DNA of 64,000 bases, from contig NZ_CP107945.1 in the NCBI RefSeq assembly GCF_036057275.1, positions 2,728,001-2,792,000 on the forward strand. The letters are read 5' to 3'. Source of the stretch: Streptomyces sp. NBC_00390 (GTDB lineage Bacteria; Actinomycetota; Actinomycetes; Streptomycetales; Streptomycetaceae). The stretch's first letter is position 1, and each line of letters starts with the position of its first letter. Of the stretch, positions 26,294 through 34,830 are shown piece after piece. Both the position numbers and the translations under genes were made by a program. The notes below the pieces were generated by a model. The model had not been told where the DNA came from and ran no database searches. It worked only from the letters and a program-made list of their open reading frames with translations.

Positions 26294-27142
26294 TCAGTGC
26301 TTGTAGAAGCCCTGCCCGCTCTTGCGGCCGATGTCACCCGCATCCACCATCCGGCGCATCAGCTCCGGCGGGGCGAACTTCTCGTCCTGGGACTCGGTGT
26401 AGATGTTGCTGGTGGCGTTCACCAGGATGTCCACACCGGTCAGGTCGGCGGTGGCGAGGGGCCCCATGGCGTGGCCGAAGCCCAGCTTGCAGGCGATGTC
26501 GATGTCCTCGGCGGTGGCCACGCCCGATTCGTACAGCTTCGCGGCCTCGACGACGAGCGCCGAGATGAGGCGGGTGGTGACAAAACCGGCGATGTCGCGG
26601 TTCACGACGATGCAGGTCTTGCCGACCGACTCGGCGAACTCACGTGCGGTGGCGAGGGTTTCGTCGCTGGTCTTGTAGCCGCGCACCAGCTCGCACAGCT
26701 GCATCATCGGCACCGGCGAGAAGAAATGGGTGCCGACGACGCGCTCCGGACGCTCCGTCACCGCCGCGATCTTGGTGATCGGGATGGCGGAGGTGTTGGA
26801 GGCGAGCACGGCGTCGTCCCGGACGATCTTGTCGAGAGCCCGGAAGATCTCGTGCTTGACCTCGAGCTTCTCGAAGACGGCCTCGACGACGATGTCCGCG
26901 TCGGCGACGGCGTCCAGGTCGGTCGAGGTGGTGATACGCGCCAACGCCGCGTCGGCGTCGGCCTCTTCGAGCCTGCCCTTGGCCACGAACCGGTCGTAGG
27001 AAGCCTTGATGCCGTCCAGGCCGCGGGTCAGGGCCGCGTCGGTGACATCCCGCAGAACGACGTCCCAGCCCGCCTGGGCGGAGACCTGCGCGATACCGGA
27101 CCCCATGAGTCCGGCCCCGATGACGGCGAGCTTCCTGGCCAC
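26294..27142 (-). CDS. 3-hydroxybutyryl-CoA dehydrogenase
   Basis: A 282-residue NAD(P)-dependent dehydrogenase acting on short-chain 3-hydroxyacyl-CoA. The Rossmann loop is GAGLMGSGIAQVSAQAG near the N-terminus; SNTSAIPITKIA and GTHFFSPVPMMQLCELV with the catalytic His-Glu pair and the C-terminal GPLATADLTGVD and GRKSGQGFYKH are all family typical. GTG start with AAGGAG seven bases upstream decides the start. Works with the thiolase at 6734 in acetoacetyl-CoA reduction. A terminator follows directly. It is divergent from the PduO gene. Confidence 0.93.
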   Translation of the reverse strand: MARKLAVIGAGLMGSGIAQVSAQAGWDVVLRDVTDAALTRGLDGIKASYDRFVAKGRLEEADADAALARITTSTDLDAVADADIVVEAVFEKLEVKHEIFRALDKIVRDDAVLASNTSAIPITKIAAVTERPERVVGTHFFSPVPMMQLCELVRGYKTSDETLATAREFAESVGKTCIVVNRDIAGFVTTRLISALVVEAAKLYESGVATAEDIDIACKLGFGHAMGPLATADLTGVDILVNATSNIYTESQDEKFAPPELMRRMVDAGDIGRKSGQGFYKH

Positions 27143-27350
27143 TGCGGCACTCCTTAACAACTGTTTACATGTGGGCTCTCTGCCGGAGGTTAGCGCCCGT
27201 GAGGGGCTGTCGGGTGGGGAAGAGATGCGCGTCACGTCTCGTATTGCGGACATCACACTGACGAGGGTGCGCCCGGTGGCTCCGAGCGGCGTGCGGCGGC
27301 GCCCGGGGTGACGGTGGGCACACGTCCCTGCCCCCCGCGCCGTGCGTAAC

Positions 27351-27356
27351 TAGGCT
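27351..27356 (+). promoter_or_regulatory. -10 box of a probably leaderless pduO-type gene
   Basis: TAGGCT lies 6 bases before the ATG at 27363 with no ribosome site between. Leaderless transcription is inferred from spacing alone. Confidence 0.5.
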
Positions 27357-27362
27357 GGCCTC

Positions 27363-27935
27363 ATGGTCAATCTGACGCGCATCTACACACGTACCGGCGA
27401 CAAGGGCACCACCGCCCTCGGCGACATGAGCCGCACCGCCAAGACCGATCTGCGGATCTCCGCGTACGCCGACGCCAACGAGGCCAATGCCGTCCTCGGC
27501 ACGGCCATCGCACTGGGCAATCTGGGCGAGGATGTCGTGAAGGTCCTCGTCCGGGTGCAGAACGACCTGTTCGACGTCGGCGCGGATCTGTCGACGCCGG
27601 TGGTCGAGGACCCCAAGTACCCGCCGCTGCGGGTGGAGCAGTCGTACATCGACAAGCTGGAGGCCGACTGCGACCGCTTCCTGGAGGAGCTGGAGAAGCT
27701 GCGCTCCTTCATCCTTCCGGGTGGCACTGCGGGCGCGGCGCTGCTCCACCAGGCCTGCACGGTGGTCCGGCGGGCGGAGCGTTCGACGTGGGCGGCGCTG
27801 GAGGTGCACGGCGAGACGATGAACGCGCTGACGGCGACGTATCTCAACCGGCTCTCCGACCTGCTGTTCATTCTGGCGAGGACGGCGAACAAGGAGATCG
27901 GCGACGTCCTGTGGGTACCGGGCGGGGACCGCTAG
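27363..27935 (+). CDS. Cob(I)alamin adenosyltransferase, PduO type
   Basis: A 190-residue ATP:cob(I)alamin adenosyltransferase, which makes the adenosylcobalamin cofactor needed by methylmalonyl-CoA mutase. The ATP-binding start TRIYTRTGDKGTTALGD is diagnostic; RISAYADANEANAVLG and the C-terminal VVRRAERSTWAALE and YLNRLSDLLFILAR segments fit the trimeric PduO/MMAB family at full length. It is functionally linked to meaB and the epimerase at the left of the window. Its stop overlaps the end of the convergent membrane protein gene by four bases. Confidence 0.93.
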   Translation: MVNLTRIYTRTGDKGTTALGDMSRTAKTDLRISAYADANEANAVLGTAIALGNLGEDVVKVLVRVQNDLFDVGADLSTPVVEDPKYPPLRVEQSYIDKLEADCDRFLEELEKLRSFILPGGTAGAALLHQACTVVRRAERSTWAALEVHGETMNALTATYLNRLSDLLFILARTANKEIGDVLWVPGGDR

Positions 27936-28525
27936 GAACGGTCCACCCGGACCGGCTCGCGCTCCCCGGCGCGGTCCGTGTCCGTGCCCTGCGCCGGGGC
28001 CTTCCTCGGCCAGAGCGCATAGCTGAGCGCGATCAGACCGTGAATGCCGACCGCGCGCCACGAGGCGTACATCCAGTCCCGCAGTGAACCGGTGCGGCTC
28101 GCGTCACCCACGTACCAGACGGCCAGCTGCAGCAGCACCGTGGCGACGGCCCCCGCGATCAGCGTGCCGAGCCAGATCCTGCCCTCGTGGCGCGCCCTGG
28201 CCATGCCGTACTTCGGCGGTCCCACCGGGCGCGGGGCACCGCCGAAGCGGTGGGCGGCGTGGCCGTCCAGCCACTTGATCGTGCGGTGGCCGTGGCCGAC
28301 GGTGAAGCCGATGTAGAGCGCGGCCAGACCGTGCTTCCAGCTGGGTTCGGCGCCGTTCTTGAGGTCGATCGCGGTGACCACCAGCAGCACGACCTCGAGC
28401 AGCGGCTCCATCAGCAGCACGGCCGCGCCCAGCCTGCGCATCTTCGCCAGGTACCGCAACGCGAGCCCGAGGGCCAGCAGCACCCAGAATCCGACCTCGC
28501 AGACAACGATCAGCGTGACGATCAC
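27932..28525 (-). CDS. Conserved integral membrane protein
   Basis: A 197-residue membrane protein with about four hydrophobic segments (VIVTLIVVCEVGFWVLLALGLALRYLA, LLMEPLLEVVLLVVTAIDL, IWLGTLIAGAVATVLLQLAVWYV, AVGIHGLIALSYALWP). The middle cytoplasmic part has HGHRTIKWLDGHAAHRFGG. I do not know a function. GTG start with GGGAG seven bases upstream. It lies divergent from chiS and convergent with the adenosyltransferase gene. Confidence 0.8.
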   Translation of the reverse strand: MIVTLIVVCEVGFWVLLALGLALRYLAKMRRLGAAVLLMEPLLEVVLLVVTAIDLKNGAEPSWKHGLAALYIGFTVGHGHRTIKWLDGHAAHRFGGAPRPVGPPKYGMARARHEGRIWLGTLIAGAVATVLLQLAVWYVGDASRTGSLRDWMYASWRAVGIHGLIALSYALWPRKAPAQGTDTDRAGEREPVRVDRS

Positions 28526-28637
28526 GGCAGTCTCCCTTCCTTCCCGTCCAGACTCCCGGCGCCGGAGGCACGAATCGTCGTCGCCAGTGACGAAGTGGCA
28601 CTGCATCCTTCGATGTAGTGGGGCATCCGTCCGTGCG

Positions 28638-29882
28638 ATGAGGCAGGCCGGGGCCCGGTCCGTGTTTGATGGAGGGGTGACCTTCCCCCGCCCGCACCGC
28701 GACGATGTCTTCCTCGCGGTCGCCGGTCTGCTCATCGGCCTGCTGCTGTGGTCCCTCGGGCTGCACAGCCGGGGCGCCCCCGCCCTGTTGCCCGCGTGGA
28801 CGGCGCTGGTGCCGCTGACGGTGATGGCCGCACTGGAGCTGGTGCGCAGGATCATGCCCCGTACCGTGCTGAACATCGGTACGGTCGCGGTCGTCGCGGA
28901 CCAGTTCACCCCGGGCAACATCGCGACGGTCGTCATGTTCGCGGACCTCGTGTATGCGGCCGTGCTGTACGGAACCCCCGCCACCGCCCGCCGTGTCCCG
29001 GTGACGACCGGCCTGATCAGCATCGGGGTGACCATCGGCTTCCTGGCCTGGCTCCGGGATCCGGTGGCGCTGCTCATCGGCGTGGTGACGGCGCTGGTGT
29101 CGTTCTTCCCTGCGGTCACCGGTGTGATCGTGCGCAATCACCGCGACGCCGCGGACTCGGCCCGGCTGCGTGCCGAGCAGACAGCGCTGCTCGCGGAGAT
29201 GGACCGGGCCCAGGCCGTGGTGGCCGAGCGTGCCCGGATGGCCCGTGAGCTGCACGACATGGTGGCCAACCATCTGTCGGCCATCGCGATCCACTCCACG
29301 GCCGCGCTGTCGCTCGACGATGCGGCGACCACCCGGCAGGCGCTGGGGGTGATCCGGGAGAACAGCGTCGAGGGGCTGGCGGAGATGCGCCGGCTGATCG
29401 GGCTGCTGCGGGACAGCAGCGGCGACGCCGAGCCGGCCGCGGCTCCCACGCTGGACGGTCTCGAGGCGCTGGTGGAGCAGGCGAGGAGCAACGGCGGGTC
29501 GAGCGGGCTGACCTTCGCACTCGACGACCGCAGGGACAGAGGAGAGCGGCTGCCCGCTCCGGTCGAGCTCGCGGCGTACCGGATCGTCCAGGAGTCGCTG
29601 ACCAATGCGATCAAGCATGCGGCAGCGGGTGAGGTGCAGATCAGCGTGTCCGGTGCGACGGGTGAGCCGCTGGTCGTGACGGTGACCAGTCCGTTCGGGC
29701 AACGGCAGGGACCGCGCGCCCCCGGCTCCGGAGCCGGTCTGGTCGGTATGCAGGAGCGGGTGGCCCTTCTGGACGGGACGTTCGAGGCCGGTCCGGCCGC
29801 CGGTCCGCCCGGGGGGCCGCAGAAAGTCTGGTGTGTACGGGCGGAGCTGCCCCCGCTGAACGACAAGGAGCCCTCGGCATGA
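28638..29882 (+). CDS. chiS: Two-component sensor kinase, ChiS-like
   Basis: About 414 residues. The N-terminal half has six hydrophobic segments (VFLAVAGLLIGLLLWSLG to VALLIGVVTALVSFFPAVTGVIV). The NarL-type HisKA_3 dimerisation region has MARELHDMVANHLSAIAIHS with the phosphorylated His, and the C-terminal ATPase part shows RIVQESLTNAIKHA and GAGLVGMQERV. By gene order before chiR and a GH18 chitinase it corresponds to ChiS of S. coelicolor. Start is uncertain: ATG 28638, GTG 28662 and GTG 28677 are all in frame, none with a well spaced ribosome site. Its TGA overlaps the chiR ATG. Confidence 0.88.
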   Translation: MRQAGARSVFDGGVTFPRPHRDDVFLAVAGLLIGLLLWSLGLHSRGAPALLPAWTALVPLTVMAALELVRRIMPRTVLNIGTVAVVADQFTPGNIATVVMFADLVYAAVLYGTPATARRVPVTTGLISIGVTIGFLAWLRDPVALLIGVVTALVSFFPAVTGVIVRNHRDAADSARLRAEQTALLAEMDRAQAVVAERARMARELHDMVANHLSAIAIHSTAALSLDDAATTRQALGVIRENSVEGLAEMRRLIGLLRDSSGDAEPAAAPTLDGLEALVEQARSNGGSSGLTFALDDRRDRGERLPAPVELAAYRIVQESLTNAIKHAAAGEVQISVSGATGEPLVVTVTSPFGQRQGPRAPGSGAGLVGMQERVALLDGTFEAGPAAGPPGGPQKVWCVRAELPPLNDKEPSA

Positions 29883-30577
29883 CGTCCCCCGCAGTTCCGC
29901 CGCACGAGCCCGGCAGGGACGGCCCGCACACCATCAGCGTGCTGGTGGCCGAGGACCAGAGCGCCGTGCGCGCGGGTCTGGTCCTGATCCTGCGCAGCGC
30001 TGCGGACATCGAGGTGGTCGGCGAAGCCGCGGACGGCGAGGAGGCGGTACGGCTGGCCCGTGAGCTGCGCCCCGATCTGGTGCTGATGGATGTGCAGATG
30101 CCGAAGCTGGACGGGGTCTCGGCGACCCGGCAGGTGACGGCCGAGCGGCTGGCGGACGTGCTCGTACTGACGACGTTCGATCTCGACGAGTACGTCTTCG
30201 GGGCGCTGCGGGCCGGGGCCTCCGGCTTTCTGCTGAAGAACACCGAAGCGAAGGATCTGCTCGATGCGGTGCGCACGGTGGCGCGCGGCGAAGGGCTGAT
30301 CGCGCCCGCCGTGACGCGCAGGCTGATCGCGGAGTTCGCCTCGGCCGCACCGGTACGGCCGGCGGACGCGCCGGACCCGGCCGTTCTCGATGCGCTGACG
30401 CGACGGGAGCGCGAGGTGCTCTCGTGTCTCGGCGCGGGGCTGTCGAACGCCGAGATCGCCGGCCGGCTGTCGATGGCGGAGACCACGGTGAAGACGCACG
30501 TCAGCCGTCTGCTGGGGAAGCTGGAGCTGCGCAGCCGGGTCCAAGCAGCCGTGCTGGCCCAGGAGTTGGGGGTCTGA
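29879..30577 (+). CDS. chiR: NarL/FixJ response regulator, ChiR-like
   Basis: A 232-residue response regulator. The receiver domain has the acidic pocket in VLVAEDQSAV and the phosphorylated Asp71 (LVLMDVQMP), and the LuxR-type helix-turn-helix at the C-terminus is LTRREREVLSCLGAGLSNAEIAGRLSMAETTVKTHVSRLLGKL, shown here in pieces: REREVL, NAEIA, ETTVKTHV. ATG overlaps the sensor stop (ATGA). It is expected to act on the chiC promoter 30-60 bp downstream of its stop, where a 12-bp direct repeat is seen. Confidence 0.9.
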   Translation: MTSPAVPPHEPGRDGPHTISVLVAEDQSAVRAGLVLILRSAADIEVVGEAADGEEAVRLARELRPDLVLMDVQMPKLDGVSATRQVTAERLADVLVLTTFDLDEYVFGALRAGASGFLLKNTEAKDLLDAVRTVARGEGLIAPAVTRRLIAEFASAAPVRPADAPDPAVLDALTRREREVLSCLGAGLSNAEIAGRLSMAETTVKTHVSRLLGKLELRSRVQAAVLAQELGV

Positions 30578-30605
30578 GGAACAGGCGCGGATCCACGTTC
30601 GACTT

Positions 30606-30647
30606 TGGTCTGGACCTATTGACGATTGGTCCAGACCTTCCTACGCT
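30606..30647 (+). promoter_or_regulatory. chiC promoter with 12-bp direct repeat operator
   Basis: TGGTCTGGACCT (30606-30617) and TGGTCCAGACCT (30627-30638) are the direct repeat known from Streptomyces chitinase promoters. Between and over them lie TTGACG (30619-30624, -35) and, after 17 bases, TACGCT (30642-30647, -10). The second repeat fills the -35 to -10 spacer, so a bound protein would compete with polymerase. Confidence 0.8.
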
Positions 30648-30733
30648 CGCCGCACGGCACACTGCGGTGAGCCCCGCCGAGTGCCTGCACGGACCAACCC
30701 CCTTACTGTCCGTACGCATCTCGAGGAGCACCC

Positions 30734-32587
30734 TTGAGTACGAGTACCCCCCGCACCAGACGCAGATTCCGATCCAGAGCGACGGCGGGACTCACCGCCC
30801 TGCTGCTCCCCCTGGCCGCCATGGTCGGCCTCGCCACGCCGGCCCAGGCGGCCACGTCCGCGACCGCCACCTACACCAAGGTCCAGGACTGGGGCACCGG
30901 CTTCGAGGGCAAGTGGACGGTGAAGAACACCGGCACCACCTCGATCGCCTCCTGGACCGTGGAGTGGGACTTCCCCTCCGGGACGTCCGTCACCTCCGCC
31001 TGGGACGCCGACGTCACCAGCGCCGGCACCCACTGGACGGCCAAGAACAAGAGCTGGAACGGCACGCTGGCCCCCGGCGCCTCCGTCTCGTTCGGCTTCA
31101 ACGGCGCAGGCCCCGGCTCGCCGGGCAACTGCAAGATCAACGGCGGCTCCTGCGACGGCGGCAGCGTCCCCGGGGACAACCCGCCCTCCGCCCCCGGCAC
31201 CCCGTCCGCGAGCAACATCACCAACACCGCGGTGACGCTGAGCTGGACCGCGGCCACCGACGACAAGGGCATCAAGAACTACGACGTCCTGCGCGACGGC
31301 ACCACGGTCGCGACCGTCACCGGGCTCACGTACACCAACACGGGGCTGACCGCCGGCACCGACTACTCGTACACCGTGCGGGCGCGTGACACCGCCGACC
31401 AGACCGGACCCGTCAGCGGCGCGCGCGCCGTGCGGACCACCGGCGGCGGCACCGACCCGGGCCCCGGCCCCGGTGGCAAGGTCAAGCTGGGCTACTTCAC
31501 CGAGTGGGGTGTCTACGGGCGCAACTACCACGTGAAGAACCTGGTGACCTCCGGCTCCGCGTCGAAGATCACGCACATCAACTACGCGTTTGGCAATGTC
31601 TCCGGCGGCCGCTGCACCATCGGTGACGCCTACGCCGACTACGACAAGGCGTACACCGCCGACCAGTCCGTCGACGGCGTCGCCGACACCTGGGACCAGC
31701 CGCTGCGCGGCAACTTCAACCAGCTGCGCAAGCTGAAGGCCAAGTACCCGCACATCAAGGTCCTCTGGTCGTTCGGCGGCTGGACCTGGTCCGGCGGCTT
31801 CGGCCAGGCGGCCGCCAACCCGACCGCCTTCGCGCAGTCCTGCTACGACCTGGTCGAGGACCCCCGCTGGGCCGATGTCTTCGACGGCATCGACCTGGAC
31901 TGGGAGTACCCGAACGCCTGCGGTCTGTCCTGCGACGCCAGCGGCCCCGCCGCGTTCAAGAACATGATGCAGGCCATGCGCGCCAAGTTCGGTACGAACA
32001 ACCTCGTCACGGCGGCCGTCACGGCCGACGCGTCGTCCGGCGGCAAGATCGACGCCGCCGACTACGGGGGCGCCGCGCAGTACGTCAACTGGTACAACGT
32101 GATGACGTACGACTTCTTCGGCGCCTGGGCGGCGCAGGGCCCGACGGCTCCGCACTCCCCGCTCACCTCGTACCCGGGCATCCCGCAGGCAGGCTTCAAC
32201 TCCGCCGAGGCGATCGCCAAGTTCAAGGCGAAGGGCGTGCCCTCGTCGAAGCTGCTGCTGGGCATCGGCTTCTACGGGCGCGGCTGGACCGGCGTGACGC
32301 AGGCGGCACCCGGCGGTACCGCGACCGGCCCGGCCGCCGGTACCTACGAGCAGGGCATCGAGGACTACAAGGTCCTCAAGAACACCTGCCCGGCCACCGG
32401 GACGATCGCCGGCACCGCGTACGCCAAGTGCGGCAGCAACTGGTGGAGCTACGACACCCCGGCCACCGTCGGCTCCAAGATGAGCTGGGCGAACGGCCAG
32501 GGCCTGGGAGGCGCGTTCTTCTGGGAGTTCAGCGGCGACACGGCGAACGGAGAGCTGGTCAGCGCGATCAACAGCGGGCTGGGATAG
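30734..32587 (+). CDS. chiC: Secreted chitinase ChiC: CBM2, FnIII and GH18
   Basis: A 617-residue secreted chitinase. A signal peptide with RTRRRFRSR basic region and AQA-A cleavage site near residue 39 is followed by a family 2 cellulose/chitin-binding module (about 41-140), a fibronectin III domain (about 155-240), a Gly/Pro linker (TDPGPGPGG) and a GH18 catalytic domain. The catalytic motif DGIDLDWE occupies residues 384-391 with acid E391; SFGGWTWSGGF, MTYDFFGAW and the closing WEFSGD are also typical. TTG start with GAGGAG five bases upstream. It is preceded by chiS-chiR and the direct-repeat promoter; a 15-bp terminator stem follows. Confidence 0.95.
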   Translation: MSTSTPRTRRRFRSRATAGLTALLLPLAAMVGLATPAQAATSATATYTKVQDWGTGFEGKWTVKNTGTTSIASWTVEWDFPSGTSVTSAWDADVTSAGTHWTAKNKSWNGTLAPGASVSFGFNGAGPGSPGNCKINGGSCDGGSVPGDNPPSAPGTPSASNITNTAVTLSWTAATDDKGIKNYDVLRDGTTVATVTGLTYTNTGLTAGTDYSYTVRARDTADQTGPVSGARAVRTTGGGTDPGPGPGGKVKLGYFTEWGVYGRNYHVKNLVTSGSASKITHINYAFGNVSGGRCTIGDAYADYDKAYTADQSVDGVADTWDQPLRGNFNQLRKLKAKYPHIKVLWSFGGWTWSGGFGQAAANPTAFAQSCYDLVEDPRWADVFDGIDLDWEYPNACGLSCDASGPAAFKNMMQAMRAKFGTNNLVTAAVTADASSGGKIDAADYGGAAQYVNWYNVMTYDFFGAWAAQGPTAPHSPLTSYPGIPQAGFNSAEAIAKFKAKGVPSSKLLLGIGFYGRGWTGVTQAAPGGTATGPAAGTYEQGIEDYKVLKNTCPATGTIAGTAYAKCGSNWWSYDTPATVGSKMSWANGQGLGGAFFWEFSGDTANGELVSAINSGLG

Positions 32588-32611
32588 CCGCACCCGGCAC
32601 CTCGTGGCGCC

Positions 32612-32646
32612 AAGGGCCGTCAGCAGCCAGTCTGCTGACGGCCCTT
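32612..32646 (+). terminator. Strong terminator after chiC
   Basis: AAGGGCCGTCAGCAG (32612-32626) and CTGCTGACGGCCCTT (32632-32646) form a perfect 15-bp stem with a 5-base loop, 25 bases past the chiC stop. Confidence 0.8.
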
Positions 32647-32658
32647 CACTTCCAGTGG

Positions 32659-32664
32659 TAGCGT
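32659..32664 (+). promoter_or_regulatory. -10 box of a probably leaderless phosphoesterase gene
   Basis: TAGCGT ends 7 bases before the ATG at 32672 and no ribosome site is present. It lies between the chiC terminator and the gene. Confidence 0.45.
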
Positions 32665-32671
32665 CCGGATC

Positions 32672-33529
32672 ATGGCTGGATCACACGGGGGAACGGGCCG
32701 GCTGCTCGCGATCAGCGACCTTCATACGGCCTATCGGGACAATCGCGCGATCGTGGAAGGTCTGCAGCCGGACTCGCCCTCGGACTGGCTGCTCGTCGCC
32801 GGCGACGTCGGAGAACACATCGACGACATCGAACGGACGCTGGCCCTGCTCGCCGAGCGGTACGACACGGTGGTGTGGACGCCCGGCAACCACGAACTGT
32901 GGACACCCCGCGCCGATCCGGTCCAGTTACGCGGCCAGGAGCGGTACGAGCACCTGGTGGCGATCTGCCGCCGCCTCGGCGTCATCACCCCGGAGGATCC
33001 GTATCCGGTGTGGCACGGCGAGGGCGGCCCGGTCGTGATCGCCCCGCTCTTCGTGCTGTACGACTACAGCTTCCACGCGCCCGGCACCTCCACGAAGGAG
33101 GAGTCTTTGGCGGCCGCGTACCGCGCGGGTGTGGTGTGCAGCGACGAGTTCCTGCTGCACCCGGACCCGTATCCGAGCCGGGACGCCTGGTGCCGGGCCA
33201 GGCTGGAGATCACCGAGGCACGGCTGGCGCAGTGCGATCCGGCGCTGCCGACCGTGCTGGTCAACCACTTCCCGCTGACACGACACCCCACCGAGGTATT
33301 GCGCTACCCGGAGTTCGCGCAGTGGTGCGGCACCGTCGGCACCGCCGACTGGCATCGCAGATTCCGTGCGGTCACCGTCGTCTACGGGCATCTGCACATC
33401 CCGCGGACGATGTGGGCCGACGGGGTGCGGTTCGAGGAGGTGTCGGTGGGCTATCCGCGGGAGTGGAAGGAGCGGCCGGCGTCGGTGCGCGCGCCCCGGG
33501 TCATCCTGCCCGTGCCCGACCAGGCATGA
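32672..33529 (+). CDS. Calcineurin-like metallophosphoesterase
   Basis: A 285-residue dinuclear metallophosphoesterase. All metal motifs are present in order: ISDLHTAY (D-x-H), VAGDVGEH (GDxxx), TPGNHELW (GNHE), LVNHFPLT and VVYGHLHIPR (GHxH). No signal peptide is seen, so it is cytoplasmic. The Tyr/Pro-rich insertion around YDYSFHAPGTSTKEESLAAAY is not part of the core. ATG without a ribosome site follows a -10 box, so leaderless. Substrate cannot be predicted. A 64-bp repeat array starts 22 bp past the stop. Confidence 0.88.
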   Translation: MAGSHGGTGRLLAISDLHTAYRDNRAIVEGLQPDSPSDWLLVAGDVGEHIDDIERTLALLAERYDTVVWTPGNHELWTPRADPVQLRGQERYEHLVAICRRLGVITPEDPYPVWHGEGGPVVIAPLFVLYDYSFHAPGTSTKEESLAAAYRAGVVCSDEFLLHPDPYPSRDAWCRARLEITEARLAQCDPALPTVLVNHFPLTRHPTEVLRYPEFAQWCGTVGTADWHRRFRAVTVVYGHLHIPRTMWADGVRFEEVSVGYPREWKERPASVRAPRVILPVPDQA

Positions 33530-33551
33530 TGCCGTCCAGGCAGCATTGGCC

Positions 33552-33743
33552 CTCCCCCAGACTCCGTCCGGGGGGACCCCCACCAACGAGGCTGCTTATT
33601 CAGGCGACATTGACTCTCCCCCAGACTCCGTCCGGGGGGACCCCCACCAACGAGGCTGCTTATTCAGGCGACATTGACTCTCCCCCAGACTCCGTCCGGG
33701 GGGACCCCCACCAACGAGGCTGCTTATTCAGGCGACATTGACT
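33552..33743. repeat. Three tandem copies of a 64-bp unit
   Basis: Three identical, directly adjacent copies (33552-33615, 33616-33679, 33680-33743). Each begins CTCCCCCAGACTCCG and ends AGGCGACATTGACT, and contains facing runs of C and G (CCCCC/GGGGGG and GGGGG/CCCCC) that can fold. The third copy runs into the end of the minus-strand DUF2550 gene and supplies its last codons and stop. The C/G-run core resembles intergenic repeats common in Streptomyces; the triplication looks recent because the copies are identical. Confidence 0.9.
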
Positions 33744-34174
33744 CGTTGGCCGGGAGGTGCCGCTTCCAGCCAGGCGAGAAAGCCGGTCAGCGCGTCCTCG
33801 CTCATCGCCAGCTCCAGGCGGGTGCCGCGGTGCAGGCAGCCGAGCACGATCGCGTCGGAGAGCAGGGCCAGCTCCTCCTCACCCTCGGGACTGCGGCGCG
33901 CGAGCACCTCGATCGCCGAGCGCTCGAGGCCACGGCGCGGGCGGGGAGCGTACGAGAAGACCCGGAACCACTCGATCCGGTCGCCGCTGTAGCGGGCGAC
34001 TCCGTAGACCCAGCCTTTGCCGGAGAGATCGGTCTTCTCCGGCACGTTCCAGCGCAGGCTGCAGTCGAAGGTGCCGCCCGAGCGCTGGATCAGCCGTCTG
34101 CGGAGCCCGAAGACGAACAACCCGATCACTACCAGTGCGACGACCAGGCAGCTCACAAGCAGAGCGAGGACCAT
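33728..34174 (-). CDS. DUF2550 membrane-anchored protein
   Basis: A 148-residue protein of the DUF2550 family, found next to atpC in many actinobacteria. One N-terminal membrane segment (MVLALLVSCLVVALVVIGLFVFGLRRR, split here as the first 27 residues) is followed by a cytoplasmic beta-rich domain with GGTFDCSLRW, YSGDRIEWFRVFS and SDAIVLGCLHRG. Function unknown; the conserved position suggests a link to ATP synthase or envelope. ATG 34174 is chosen because AGGAGG lies 9 bases upstream; GTG 34180 is possible. The last residues (about VNVA) are encoded inside the 64-bp tandem repeat, so the native C-terminus may have been replaced. Confidence 0.85.
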   Translation of the reverse strand: MVLALLVSCLVVALVVIGLFVFGLRRRLIQRSGGTFDCSLRWNVPEKTDLSGKGWVYGVARYSGDRIEWFRVFSYAPRPRRGLERSAIEVLARRSPEGEEELALLSDAIVLGCLHRGTRLELAMSEDALTGFLAWLEAAPPGQRVNVA

Positions 34175-34301
34175 CTCCACCGACCTCCTCGCATCGTCCC
34201 GTAGCCGAAATTCACATGCACCTGCATCGCCTCAGCCGCGGCAGGGTCTGGAGTGGATCCAACCCGGCCGCGGCTGAGGGACAAAACTGCCGGCGGGGCG
34301 A

Positions 34302-34685
34302 CTAGTGCACCGCCACCGCACGCAGCCGGACATCGGCACGACGCTCGGCGGCACCGTCCGCGTCCGACTTGGCACGCTCCAGCGCACGCTCGGCGCGCTG
34401 GACATCGATCTCGTCCGCCAGCTCGGCGATCTCCGCAAGCAGCGACAGCTTGTTGTCCGCGAACGAGATGAAACCGCCGTGCACCGCGGCGACGACAGTC
34501 CTCGCCCCGTCATCGGAGGTCGTACGGATGGTCACCGGGCCCGACTCCAGCACACCGAGCAGCGGCTGGTGACCGGGCATGACGCCGATGTCGCCGGACG
34601 TGGTGCGCGCGACGACCAGGGTGGCCTCGCCGGACCAGACCTGCCGGTCGGCGGCGACCAGCTCGACGTGCAGCTCAGCAGCCAA
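34302..34685 (-). CDS. atpC: ATP synthase F1 subunit epsilon
   Basis: The 127-residue epsilon subunit of F1, which couples rotation and inhibits ATP hydrolysis. N-terminal beta sandwich (LHVELVAADRQVWSGEATLVVARTTSGDIGVMPGHQPLLG, read in parts) and a C-terminal helical hairpin with LADEIDVQRAERALERAK. TTG start with GAGGAG six bases upstream. It lies at the end of the atp operon but 189 bases after atpD, a spacer filled with hairpins, so expression may be set separately. DUF2550 follows after 127 bp. Confidence 0.95.
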   Translation of the reverse strand: MAAELHVELVAADRQVWSGEATLVVARTTSGDIGVMPGHQPLLGVLESGPVTIRTTSDDGARTVVAAVHGGFISFADNKLSLLAEIAELADEIDVQRAERALERAKSDADGAAERRADVRLRAVAVH

Positions 34686-34704
34686 GGGTGGCTCCTCGGG
34701 TCAC

Positions 34705-34795
34705 CACCCGGCGGTTGTGCCGGGTGTTGGGTCATAAGTCTAGTAGGGCCCGGAAATACCGAAGCGTCCGGGCCGCCCCAGGCCTTCCGGCCTGG
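34705..34795 (-). other. Cluster of three hairpins before atpC
   Basis: CACCCGGC/GCCGGGTG (34705-34712, 34719-34726), GGCCCGG/CCGGGCC (34747-34753, 34768-34774) and CCAGGCC-TTCC-GGCCTGG (34778-34795) follow one another in the atpD-atpC spacer. Together with the terminator-like stem at 34831 they make a highly structured intercistronic region. Confidence 0.55.
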
Positions 34796-34830
34796 GCCTC
34801 CCCCGCCGGAGGCAGGGGAGGGGGGCGTAC

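Noticed and set aside
27143..27362. Cobalamin riboswitch upstream of the adenosyltransferase
   Set aside because: No B12-box-like sequence was seen, and the promoter spacing predicts a leaderless transcript.
28104..29702. Minus-strand frame opposite chiS
   Set aside because: chiS has histidine kinase motifs in the other strand; the shadow has none.
33552..33743. CRISPR array
   Set aside because: Repeats are directly adjacent with no unique spacers and no cas genes are near, so it is a simple tandem duplication.
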